A DNA stretch of 5,559 nucleotides, taken from the NCBI GenBank assembly GCA_052388025.1, contig JBQTIP010000162.1, forward strand, positions 1 through 5,559. The letters run 5' to 3'. The number at the start of each line of letters is the position of its first letter. The stretch's first letter is position 1. The notes beneath the pieces are model-generated. The model saw only the letters and a program-made list of their open reading frames with translations, was not told where the DNA came from and did not search any database. Positions 1-5,015 of this stretch are shown here, piece by piece. Position numbers and translations under genes: made by a program. This DNA is from JBQTIP01 sp052388025 (GTDB lineage: Bacteria; Actinomycetota; UBA4738; HRBIN12).

Positions 1-2
1 AC

Positions 3-131
3 TCGATCGCCGGCTTCTTCCGCGTGATCTTCGCGGTCGTGGTCGGCCTCGGCTACCTCGTGCCCGTGGCGGTCGTCGGCCTCGCGGTCTGGCTCGTCGT
101 GCGCCGCGCGCGCCGCCGGGCGACCGCGTAG
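3..131 (+). CDS. C-terminal membrane-anchor end of a protein (partial, 5' end outside window)
   Basis: An open frame enters from the left edge and ends at a TAG at 129-131, giving 42 residues. It reads as one long hydrophobic segment rich in V, L, A and G (FAVVVGLGYLVPVAVVGLAV is its core), followed by an arginine-rich cytoplasmic-type tail (VVRRARRRATA). This is the usual look of a C-terminal transmembrane anchor with a positive-inside stop-transfer end. The pattern resembles the C-terminus of DUF4349-type actinobacterial membrane proteins, but too little is visible to assign a family. The gene converges on recR, with only 8 bases between the two stop codons. The coding call is fairly safe because of the codon pattern and hydrophobic profile; the family is a guess. 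Confidence 0.55.
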   Translation, partial: SIAGFFRVIFAVVVGLGYLVPVAVVGLAVWLVVRRARRRATA

Positions 132-139
132 CTCACGGG

Positions 140-733
140 TCACATCTCGCGACGGCCCTCAAGGGCCTGCGAGAGCGTGACCTCGTCCGCGTACTCCAGG
201 TCGCCGCCGACCGGCAGCCCGCTCGCGAGTCGGGTGACCTTCACGCCGGATGGCTTCAGGAGCGCGGCCACGTACATGGCCGTCGCGTTGCCCTCGAGGT
301 TCGGGTTCGTCGCGAGTATCACCTCGGTGACGCCGTCGCGCTCCACCCGCCGGAGGAGCTCCTGCACCCGGAGGTCTTCCGGCCCGATCCCGTCGAGCGG
401 CGAGATGGCCCCGCCCAGCACGTGATAGCGGCCCCGGATGACGGCCGCACGCTCGACGGTGGCGACGTCCTTCGGCTCCTCGACCACGCATAGGACCGCG
501 CGGTCGCGGCTCTCGTCGCGGCAGATCCGGCACAGCTCGCCCTCGGCCACGTTGCCGCATTCGCCGCAGAACGCGATGCGTTCCTTCGCCTGGAGGACCG
601 TCTCGGCGAGGCGCTTGGCCTCGTCGGCCGGCGCCTTCACGATATAGAAGGCGAGGCGCTGCGCCGACTTCGGGCCGATCCCGGGGAGGCGGGACAGCTC
701 GTCGATCAGGTCCTGGATCGGTGCCTCGTACAA
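140..733 (-). CDS. recR: Recombination mediator protein RecR
   Basis: RecR acts with RecF and RecO in the cytoplasm to load RecA onto single-stranded gaps during recombinational repair. The 197-residue product has the family's usual length and order: an N-terminal helix-hairpin-helix region (LPGIGPKSAQR, residues 16-26), a four-cysteine zinc finger (C56, C59, C68, C71), and a Toprim domain (about 79-175) with the EEPKDV motif and the ATNPNLEGNATA stretch, ending in the typical Walker-B-like tail (GGDLEYADEVTLSQALEGRR). I chose the TTG at 731-733 as start: it gives the canonical YEAPIQDLIDEL beginning and has a GAGGGCGG ribosome site (742-749) 8 bases upstream. A longer frame to 766 would add 11 non-conserved residues and overlap dnaX by 32 bases. 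The dnaX stop lies 1 base upstream, so the two are surely co-transcribed and probably translationally coupled. The usual intervening ybaB gene is absent. Confidence 0.97.
   Translation of the reverse strand: MYEAPIQDLIDELSRLPGIGPKSAQRLAFYIVKAPADEAKRLAETVLQAKERIAFCGECGNVAEGELCRICRDESRDRAVLCVVEEPKDVATVERAAVIRGRYHVLGGAISPLDGIGPEDLRVQELLRRVERDGVTEVILATNPNLEGNATAMYVAALLKPSGVKVTRLASGLPVGGDLEYADEVTLSQALEGRREM
145..174. terminator. Possible bidirectional hairpin at the recR 3' end
   Basis: TCTCGC (145-150) pairs with GCGAGA (169-174), and GGCCC (154-158) pairs with GGGCC (163-167) around a TCAA loop, with a small asymmetric internal loop between the two stems. It lies inside the last codons of recR and 14 bases after the convergent gene's stop, so it could stop transcription from the left. 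No T-run follows on either strand, and codon constraint may explain part of it. Confidence 0.35.
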
Positions 734-734
734 G

Positions 735-2387
735 CTAGGAACCGCCCTCGGGCGCCGGGCGCGCACCCAGCTCGGCCTGGATCCTGGCGAGGGCCTCCTC
801 CTCCGACGGCAGCGGTTCGTCCTCCTCGAGGTCTAGCCGGCCGGCCACCGATTCGCGGACCACGCACCGGACCCGCGGGGAGATGCCGAACAGCTCCTGA
901 AGCTCGGCCCGCAGCTCCCCCTCTCGTTCCCCGACCTTCGTCACACCGAGCTTGGAGGCGGGAGGGAACGCCAGCTCGAGCGTCTCGCCGTCGAAGGCGG
1001 CCACCGTCGCGAACTCCAGGAACGAAGGAAGCACGGCCTTGCCGGCGGACCTCAGGTGCTGGACCAGGGTGGGCCAGGAGCTCCGAAGCATCGCGACGTC
1101 GACGGTGGAAGTCGCCGGCGCGGCGGGGACGTCGGGCGGGTCGGGGACGGGTGCCGCAGTCGTCGAGGGCACGGGCACGGCTTCCGGCACGGCTTCGGCG
1201 GCCGCGGTCGAGCCGCCGGCGCCTTCGACGCCCGCCAGTCGCTCGAGCCGCTCGACGCGGGAGATCAGCGCGTGCGGCTGCGGGTCGGCCTCGGGGATCG
1301 TCGCGCGGATCAGCGCCAGCTCGAACGACAGCCGGGGGGACGTCGTCCAGCGCATGTCGTTCTGCGCCGCGAGCAGGAGCGAGATGACCCGGGAGATCTC
1401 GGCCGGCGAGAGCTTGGCGGCCTGCGCGCGCAGCCGTTCGTACTCGTCGTCGGTGACGTCCAGCAGATCGCTCTGTCCGGGCGCCGTCCGCGCGAGCAGG
1501 AGGTTGCGGAAGTGCGCGAGCGTCTCAGCGGTCACGTGCCGCAGGTCCCGCCCCTCCTGGACCAGCCTGTGCACGACCTCGAACACGGTCTTCGTGTCCC
1601 CAACCGACACCGCGTCGGCCAGCCCGTACTGGACCTCGCCGTGGGGCGCACCGAGGAGCGACGCCAGCACCTCCTCGCCGATCTCGCCGGCCCCCAGGAC
1701 CGAGGCCTGGTCGAGGAGCGAGAGCGCGTCGCGCGCCGATCCCTCCGACTGGCGGGCGATGGCGTTCGCGGCCACTGTGGAGAGCGTCATGCCCTCCTCC
1801 TTGGCGACCCGCTGAAGGAGCTCGCCCAGCTCGTGCGCCCCCAGCCGCCGGAAGTCGAACCGCTGGCAGCGACCGATGATGGTGGCCGGCATCTTGTGAG
1901 GCTCTGTCGTGGCCAGGACGAACCGAACGCCGACGGGCGGCTCCTCGAAGACCTTCAGCAGCGCGTCGAACGCCTCGCGCGAAAGGCGCTGCGCTTCGTC
2001 GATGATGTAGACCTTCTCGCGGCCCTGCACCGGCGCGGTCGGCGCCTTCTCGCGGAGGTCTCGGGCGTCGTCGACCCCTCCGTGGGACGCAGCGTCGATC
2101 TCGACGACGTCCAGGTGCTGCCCGTCTCGGATCGATACGCACTGCTCGCACGTGCCGCACGGCTCCGGTGTTGGGCCGCGTTCGCAGTTCACCATCTTGG
2201 CGAGGATGCGAGCCGTGGAGGTCTTCCCGGTCCCCCTCGGTCCGCAGAACAGGAACGCGTGGGCGAGCCGCCGCTCCCTCACTGCACCCATCAGGCCTCG
2301 GATGACGTGCTCCTGGCCGAGGACGTCCTGGGGCCCCTGCGGACGGTACTTCCGGTAGAGGGACTGGTACTGCCTATCTTCCGCCAC
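735..2387 (-). CDS. dnaX: DNA polymerase III subunit gamma/tau (clamp loader ATPase)
   Basis: DnaX is the AAA+ motor of the clamp loader that places the beta clamp on DNA. The 550-residue product contains the opening SLYRKYRP motif (9-16), Walker A GPRGTGKT (49-56), a zinc module (C68, C77, C80, C83), the AASHGGVDDARDLRE segment (99-113), Walker B VYIIDEAQ (126-133), sensor 1 LATTEPHK (158-165), the arginine-finger motif as GRC (172-174, usually SRC), and sensor 2 GSARDALSLLDQ (216-227). A helical domain III runs to about 365. An Ala/Pro linker (about 389-430) leads to a DnaX C-terminal domain (431-511) and an acidic tail. I chose the GTG at 2385-2387: it sits just before the family start, with GGGGGTGG a few bases upstream. 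The open frame continues to 2645, but that part is the SRP RNA. No slippery heptamer for a short gamma form was noticed. It lies in an operon with recR. Confidence 0.97.
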   Translation of the reverse strand: MAEDRQYQSLYRKYRPQGPQDVLGQEHVIRGLMGAVRERRLAHAFLFCGPRGTGKTSTARILAKMVNCERGPTPEPCGTCEQCVSIRDGQHLDVVEIDAASHGGVDDARDLREKAPTAPVQGREKVYIIDEAQRLSREAFDALLKVFEEPPVGVRFVLATTEPHKMPATIIGRCQRFDFRRLGAHELGELLQRVAKEEGMTLSTVAANAIARQSEGSARDALSLLDQASVLGAGEIGEEVLASLLGAPHGEVQYGLADAVSVGDTKTVFEVVHRLVQEGRDLRHVTAETLAHFRNLLLARTAPGQSDLLDVTDDEYERLRAQAAKLSPAEISRVISLLLAAQNDMRWTTSPRLSFELALIRATIPEADPQPHALISRVERLERLAGVEGAGGSTAAAEAVPEAVPVPSTTAAPVPDPPDVPAAPATSTVDVAMLRSSWPTLVQHLRSAGKAVLPSFLEFATVAAFDGETLELAFPPASKLGVTKVGEREGELRAELQELFGISPRVRCVVRESVAGRLDLEEDEPLPSEEEALARIQAELGARPAPEGGS

Positions 2388-2422
2388 TGCCCACCCCCGG
2401 GCGCGCACGCCCCGGCCGACCC

Positions 2423-2435
2423 GCTTCGGGGAAGC
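2423..2435 (-). other. Small hairpin in the spacer between SRP RNA and dnaX
   Basis: GCTTC-GGG-GAAGC on the plus strand is a 5-bp perfect hairpin in the 64-base gap between the SRP RNA 3' end and the dnaX start. It could shape the RNA 3' end or act as a weak attenuator, but no T-run follows on either strand, so it is not a classical intrinsic terminator. No good -10 box was seen in the gap, so dnaX may depend on read-through from the SRP RNA promoter. Confidence 0.3.
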
Positions 2436-2451
2436 CGCGCGGGAACCAGAT

Positions 2452-2727
2452 GGTGACCGTGCACCCGCCGTTGACCGCGACAGGCTCGCGCGCTTCACCG
2501 GCCGGTGGCTCCGGTCAGGCGTCCCTGCGGCACCCACCAGGGCCCGCTTACCGCTGCTTCCTTCCGGACCTGACGGGGTTCGCAGGTTGGTGTCGCGCAG
2601 GACCCGACCATCAACGCCCCGTACCGGGAGCAGCCTCGGGCCCATCGGGCCGCGGGCGGGGATTCAGCCCCGCTAGAGCGGATTGCGGGTACAGGGCACC
2701 GCTGGCTCCCCGCCTAGCACGGTCACC
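2452..2727 (-). ncRNA. ffs: Signal recognition particle RNA, large bacterial type (Alu + S domains)
   Basis: This is the RNA scaffold of the signal recognition particle, which with Ffh targets nascent membrane and secreted proteins to the membrane. The S domain (about 2513-2609) carries the near-invariant GTCAGGTCCGGAAGGAAGC core at 2556-2574, with the GGAA tetraloop and the asymmetric and symmetric internal loops. Upstream (about 2640-2725) is an Alu domain closely matching Bacillus subtilis scRNA from memory: GTGCTAGGCGGGGAG, GCGGTGCCCTGTACC and CGCAATCCGCTCTAGC occur in order. The two ends pair perfectly as helix 1: GGTGACCGTGC at the 5' end with GCACGGTCACC at the 3' end. This fixes the boundaries to within a few bases and gives about 276 nt, against about 270 in B. 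subtilis. It lies just upstream of dnaX, a classic position. A short 4.5S-only model would miss the Alu half. Confidence 0.96.
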
Positions 2728-2734
2728 GCCGCCG

Positions 2735-2740
2735 AGTATA
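2735..2740 (-). promoter_or_regulatory. -10 element of the SRP RNA promoter
   Basis: On the minus strand TATACT, a near-consensus sigma-70/SigA -10 box, ends 8 bases before the G at 2727 that begins helix 1 of the SRP RNA, so the predicted transcription start coincides with the RNA 5' end. No recognisable TTGACA-like -35 lies 16-18 bases upstream. The box faces away from the lipoprotein gene, which starts about 100 bases further right on the other strand. Confidence 0.7.
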
Positions 2741-2839
2741 CGCCCCGGCCACGACAGCCTGGACCTCGACCGCGCACCGCCGGGAACGCCTAAGACCTTC
2801 GCCCGCGTCGAACCAGCCGTGGTGCGACCGCACACCCGC

Positions 2840-3391
2840 ATGGCTCCCAGGCCCGCAGCTCTCGGCTTGCTGTTCGTTCTGGCGCTCGCCGCCTGCGGGC
2901 GATTGACGCAGTCGGATTCCACCGGCGCGCGGGCAGGCTCCGACGATTGTGGGGAATCCAGCGTTCCGGCCGGCGCGGCGCCGGACACATCGACCAGCTA
3001 CTCCGTGTGTCCGGGCGACGACCCCGCCCCGGTGCCCAAGAGCGAGCGGGTGACGCCGGTACCGGGGATGCTCGGTGTCCGGGCGGTGCCCTGGCAGCGG
3101 ATCGACGTCGGCGGCGACGACCGCACGCTGATCGTCCATTTCACGAGTGGTGTCCAGCCCTGTTTCGTGCTCGACCACGTCCAGATCGACTACGGCGACG
3201 ACGCCGTCACCATCACGCTCTACGAGGGCCACCAACCCGGTTCGGAGGATCTCGCCTGCCCCGAGATCGGGATCTTCAAGTCGGTCACCGTCGTGCTCGA
3301 TGAGCCGCTCGCCGGGCGGACGCTGGTGGACGGCGCCGCGCAGGACTCACGGCCGTTCAGTGCGGGGGCCGGGGCGATCCTGCCCATCTGA
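2840..3391 (+). CDS. Small secreted lipoprotein of unknown function
   Basis: The 183-residue product begins with a lipoprotein signal peptide: short basic start (MAPRPAALG), hydrophobic core (LLFVLALAA) and lipobox LALAAC, with C19 as the expected lipidated residue. It should be anchored to the outer face of the cytoplasmic membrane. A low-complexity Ser/Asp/Pro linker (about 20-75) follows. Then comes a compact C-terminal domain (about 80-183) with alternating hydrophobic strands, including TLIVHFTSGVQPCFVLDHV, TITLYEG and the ending CPEIGIFKSVTVVLDEPLAGRTLVDG (cut here only for reference to residues 140-165). C108 and C140 may form a disulfide, and C37/C57 another. I recognise this pattern from unnamed actinobacterial lipoproteins but cannot give a function. 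The ATG at 2840 is chosen because the signal peptide starts there. No strong ribosome site is visible, and GTGs at 2819 and 2822 are alternatives. Its 3' end overlaps the DUF1232 gene. Confidence 0.8.
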   Translation: MAPRPAALGLLFVLALAACGRLTQSDSTGARAGSDDCGESSVPAGAAPDTSTSYSVCPGDDPAPVPKSERVTPVPGMLGVRAVPWQRIDVGGDDRTLIVHFTSGVQPCFVLDHVQIDYGDDAVTITLYEGHQPGSEDLACPEIGIFKSVTVVLDEPLAGRTLVDGAAQDSRPFSAGAGAILPI

Positions 3392-3758
3392 GCATCCAGT
3401 CCAACGTCGTCGAGTCCCCCCGCCAGTGATCGGCCAGCACATCCCGCCCGCTGACGCGGAGGATGCGACGAAGGACTAGCGCGGCGATGACTGCATCGTC
3501 CAATGGCCCGACGAACGGGATGAACTCCGGTATGAGATCGATGGGCGAAAGGATCCAGGCGATGCCAACAATAAGGAGGAGCTTGGAGCTCCTCGGGACC
3601 CGAGGGTCACGGAGCAGACCCTTGAACAAGATGACGAGGTTCGGCAGGAGCGAGGCGATCTGACGGGCGAGGGTCCAACGCCCGGCGAGGGCGAACAACC
3701 CAACGAGAACGAGCCACGTCGCGAGCATGACGACAAGGACCAAGATCAGTGCGCCCAC
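3357..3758 (-). CDS. DUF1232 (YkvA-like) membrane protein
   Basis: The 133-residue product has an N-terminal transmembrane helix (about residues 2-26), an amphipathic connector, and a DUF1232 domain (about 47-100) with the family signature DPRVPRSSKLLLIVGIAW followed by LSPIDLIPEFIPFVGPLDD (residues 70-88). The SPIDLIP turn and the second hydrophobic stretch suggest a hairpin lying in or on the membrane. The biochemical role of this widespread family is not established. The start is the GTG at 3756-3758, with AAGG 5-8 bases upstream. A TAGGCT -10-like box 9 bases upstream would also allow an almost leaderless transcript. An internal ATG at residue 11 is an alternative that would shorten the helix. 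It is divergent from the HAD gene (38 bases apart) and overlaps the lipoprotein gene by 35 bases at its 3' end. Confidence 0.85.
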   Translation of the reverse strand: MGALILVLVVMLATWLVLVGLFALAGRWTLARQIASLLPNLVILFKGLLRDPRVPRSSKLLLIVGIAWILSPIDLIPEFIPFVGPLDDAVIAALVLRRILRVSGRDVLADHWRGDSTTLDWMLRWAGSPRPPH

Positions 3759-3766
3759 CGGGCCTT

Positions 3767-3790
3767 AGCCTACCCATCGCCGCTACCCTT
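3767..3790. promoter_or_regulatory. Compact divergent promoter region between the DUF1232 and HAD genes
   Basis: Only 38 bases separate the two divergent start codons. On the minus strand TAGGCT (3767-3772) lies 8 bases before the DUF1232 GTG. On the plus strand TACCCT (3785-3790) lies 6 bases before the HAD GTG at 3797. Both fit the TANNNT -10 pattern with transcription starting at or next to the start codon, as in leaderless actinobacterial mRNAs. No convincing -35 element was seen, so this is suggestive only. Confidence 0.45.
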
Positions 3791-3796
3791 GGCGCC

Positions 3797-4498
3797 GTGC
3801 TCACGATCGGCGCGCTGCTCGTCGACTTCGACGGAACGGCCTGCGCGGCCGACGTCTCCGAGGTACTGCTTGACGCCTTCGGCGAGCCGGGCTGGGAGGC
3901 CTACGACGAGGCCGTCGACCGCGGGGAGATGGGTCTCCGTGAGGCCGCCCGTCACCAGTCGGCGATGCTGAAGGGCACCCGGGAGGAGATGCTCGCGTTC
4001 GCCATCGAGCGATGCCCGCTGGACTCCACCTTCCCGCCGTTCGTCGGGTGGGCCGAGGAGCACGGGCTCCCAATGACGTTGGTGAGCGACGGGTTCGCCT
4101 TCTACATCAGGCCGATCCTCGAAGCGGCCGGCCTCGGCGATCTGCCCACCATCACGAACGAGATGGCCTTCGGCGACGGCGCCGCCCCGCGCCTGGAGCA
4201 CCCGAACGGGCATCCTCAGTGCATGGGCTGTGGCACGTGCAAGATGCTTGCGGCACAACGTTTTCGGGAACGCCATGGCCCCATCGCCTTCGTCGGTGAG
4301 GGACAGTCCGACCGCTACGGCGCCCTCTACTCCGACGTGGTCTTCGCGAAGAAGGACCTGGTCACCATCTGCGAGCGCGACGGCGTCCCGTACCTGCCGT
4401 GGGAGACCTTCGACGACGTGCGAGCGGCGCTTGAGTCGCTCGGGCCGATCCCCGGGCCGGTCGCGCCCGTACGCTGTCCCGGATGGATACCGGCCTGA
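3797..4498 (+). CDS. HAD-superfamily (IB-type, MtnX/SerB-like) phosphatase
   Basis: The 233-residue product carries the haloacid dehalogenase catalytic motifs in order. Motif I is LLVDFDGTA, with nucleophile D10 and acid/base D12. Motif II is LVSDG with S97. A lysine at 149 is a motif III candidate. Motif IV is GEGQSDRYGA (167-176), with D172 as probable magnesium ligand. A helical cap occupies about 15-80, as in phosphoserine-phosphatase-like enzymes. An unusual cysteine cluster, CMGCGTCK (142-149), precedes motif IV; C142, C145 and C148 could bind metal. The closest fit is the MtnX/HAD-IB group of cytoplasmic small-molecule phosphatases, but no methionine-salvage genes lie nearby, so the substrate is unknown. 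The GTG at 3797 is chosen because it leaves the usual short lead into motif I; the open frame to GTG 3749 would overlap the divergent gene. No ribosome site is visible, consistent with a leaderless start. Confidence 0.87.
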   Translation: MLTIGALLVDFDGTACAADVSEVLLDAFGEPGWEAYDEAVDRGEMGLREAARHQSAMLKGTREEMLAFAIERCPLDSTFPPFVGWAEEHGLPMTLVSDGFAFYIRPILEAAGLGDLPTITNEMAFGDGAAPRLEHPNGHPQCMGCGTCKMLAAQRFRERHGPIAFVGEGQSDRYGALYSDVVFAKKDLVTICERDGVPYLPWETFDDVRAALESLGPIPGPVAPVRCPGWIPA

Positions 4499-4512
4499 AG
4501 CTCCTGCAGGCC
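4492..4512. terminator. Possible shared hairpin between the HAD gene and tRNA-Ser(GGA)
   Basis: GGCCTG at 4492-4497 pairs perfectly with CAGGCC at 4507-4512 across a 9-base loop, and it includes the HAD stop codon. It lies just beyond the CCA end of tRNA-Ser(GGA) on the minus strand, so it could end transcription from both sides. There is no T-run on either strand, which is common in GC-rich actinobacteria but weakens the call. Confidence 0.35.
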
Positions 4513-4514
4513 CT

Positions 4515-4604
4515 TGGCGGTGGCCGCGGGATTCGAACCCGCGAGAGGGTCACCCCCCTACACGCTCTCCAGGCGTGCCCCTTCGTCCGCTCGGGCAGGC
4601 CACC
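4515..4604 (-). tRNA. tRNA-Ser (anticodon GGA), CCA encoded
   Basis: Read on the minus strand this 90-nt gene folds as a class II tRNA. The acceptor arms are GGTGGCC and GGCCACC, followed by discriminator G and an encoded CCA (4515-4517). The anticodon arm is CACGC-CTGGAGA-GCGTG, giving anticodon GGA, which reads UCC and UCU serine codons. A long variable arm (GGG-TGA-CCC core) follows, then the T arm CGCGGGTTCGAATCCCGCG. The long variable arm with a discriminator G fits serine tRNA. It lies downstream of tRNA-Ser(CGA) on the same strand. Confidence 0.96.
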
Positions 4605-4610
4605 GCGGCG

Positions 4611-4616
4611 ATTCTA
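4611..4616 (-). promoter_or_regulatory. Candidate -10 box for tRNA-Ser(GGA)
   Basis: TAGAAT on the minus strand is one base from the TATAAT consensus and ends 6 bases before the mature tRNA 5' end at 4604, so transcription could begin at or very near the mature end. No clear -35 is visible upstream, where the GC-rich hairpin lies. Confidence 0.45.
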
Positions 4617-4629
4617 CGAGAGCACGAGT

Positions 4630-4656
4630 GAGCCCGGACCCTCGGGGCCCGGGCTC
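4630..4656 (-). terminator. GC-rich stem-loop between the two tRNA-Ser genes
   Basis: Minus-strand GAGCCCGG pairs with CCGGGCTC (8 bp). The stem continues by a G-U wobble and three more G-C pairs around a CGA loop, 12 pairs in all. The wobble forms only in minus-strand RNA; on the plus strand it is an A-C mismatch. It begins 6 bases past the CCA of tRNA-Ser(CGA), the expected place for an intrinsic terminator, though no U-run follows. It may instead be a processing signal if both tRNAs are on one transcript. Confidence 0.55.
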
Positions 4657-4662
4657 GCATGG

Positions 4663-4755
4663 TGGCGGAGGCGGCGTGATTTGAACACGCGAGGGGCGGT
4701 TTAGACCCCTAACCGCTTTCGAGGCGGTCCCGTTCGTCCGCACCGGCACGCCTCC
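4663..4755 (-). tRNA. tRNA-Ser (anticodon CGA), CCA encoded
   Basis: This 93-nt minus-strand gene folds as a class II tRNA. The acceptor arms are GGAGGCG and CGCCTCC, with discriminator G and an encoded CCA at 4663-4665. The anticodon arm ACCGC-CTCGAAA-GCGGT gives anticodon CGA, reading the UCG serine codon. The variable arm is long, with GGGG and CCCC halves, and is followed by the T arm GCGTGTTCAAATCACGC. The UCG reader is useful in a genome rich in G/C third positions. It lies upstream of tRNA-Ser(GGA) with 58 bases between them. Confidence 0.96.
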
Positions 4756-4762
4756 GCGGAGG

Positions 4763-4768
4763 AGTCTA
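4763..4768 (-). promoter_or_regulatory. Candidate -10 box for tRNA-Ser(CGA)
   Basis: TAGACT on the minus strand fits the TANNNT -10 pattern and ends 7 bases before the mature tRNA 5' end at 4755. The hexamer 17 bases upstream (GATGTC) does not resemble a -35 element. The spacing matches that at the second tRNA gene, which supports the call. Confidence 0.45.
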
Positions 4769-4817
4769 ACAACATGCTCCGATCGGACATCCGGATAGAT
4801 GAGGCGTGGGCGCCGTC

Positions 4818-4982
4818 CTAGTCCTCCGCCCCTGCCCGCCTGCCCGCCAAGACCTCGGTTCTCACCACCGAGACACTCCACAGCTCGTGACCATCTTCGA
4901 TCGCGCCGGTGAGGAAGCCGACGGCCGCGTCGAGCCCACGGAGGACATCGATGAAGACTGTGGTGTCGAACAGAAGCCTCAA
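4818..4982 (-). pseudogene. Truncated PIN-domain protein (VapC-type toxin remnant)
   Basis: From a TTG at 4980-4982 to a TAG at 4818-4820 the minus strand encodes 54 residues that look like the first half of a PIN-domain ribonuclease. The opening RLLFDTTVFIDVLRG carries the first conserved Asp (D6). FLTGAIEDG follows, then SVVRTEVLAGRR with the conserved Glu (E43), as in VapC toxins. A full PIN domain is about 125-135 residues. The later acidic residues (usually in a D-A-hydrophobic motif and a final Asp) are missing, and only 62 bases remain before tRNA-Ser(CGA), so the rest is deleted and not merely frameshifted. No ATG/GTG start, no good ribosome site and no VapB antitoxin gene precede it; tadA ends 33 bases upstream. 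It is probably a decaying, inactive fragment. The PIN resemblance is recognised from motif pattern only. Confidence 0.65.
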
Positions 4983-5015
4983 CCGCGGCGTTCCGGACGG
5001 ATACGCGCCTAGGGC

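Noticed and set aside
952..2456. Long plus-strand open frames (287 and 466 codons) opposite dnaX
   Set aside because: They are antisense shadows typical of GC-rich DNA, with Arg/Ala/Gly-rich, domain-free products, while dnaX on the other strand is certain.
2513..2609. Short 4.5S-type SRP RNA as the complete gene
   Set aside because: The flanks contain recognisable Alu-domain motifs, a perfect closing helix, and a -10 box at the right distance from the longer 5' end.
2388..2645. N-terminal extension of dnaX by 86 residues
   Set aside because: The extra residues are low-complexity and unlike DnaX, and the DNA under them is the SRP RNA and its leader. The family start lies at the GTG at 2385-2387.
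2450..2839. N-terminal extension of the lipoprotein by 130 residues
   Set aside because: It is the antisense of the SRP RNA, and the signal peptide begins only at 2840.
4515..4755. The two long-variable-arm tRNAs as tRNA-Leu
   Set aside because: The anticodons GGA and CGA are serine anticodons; leucine tRNAs would read NAG or NAA.
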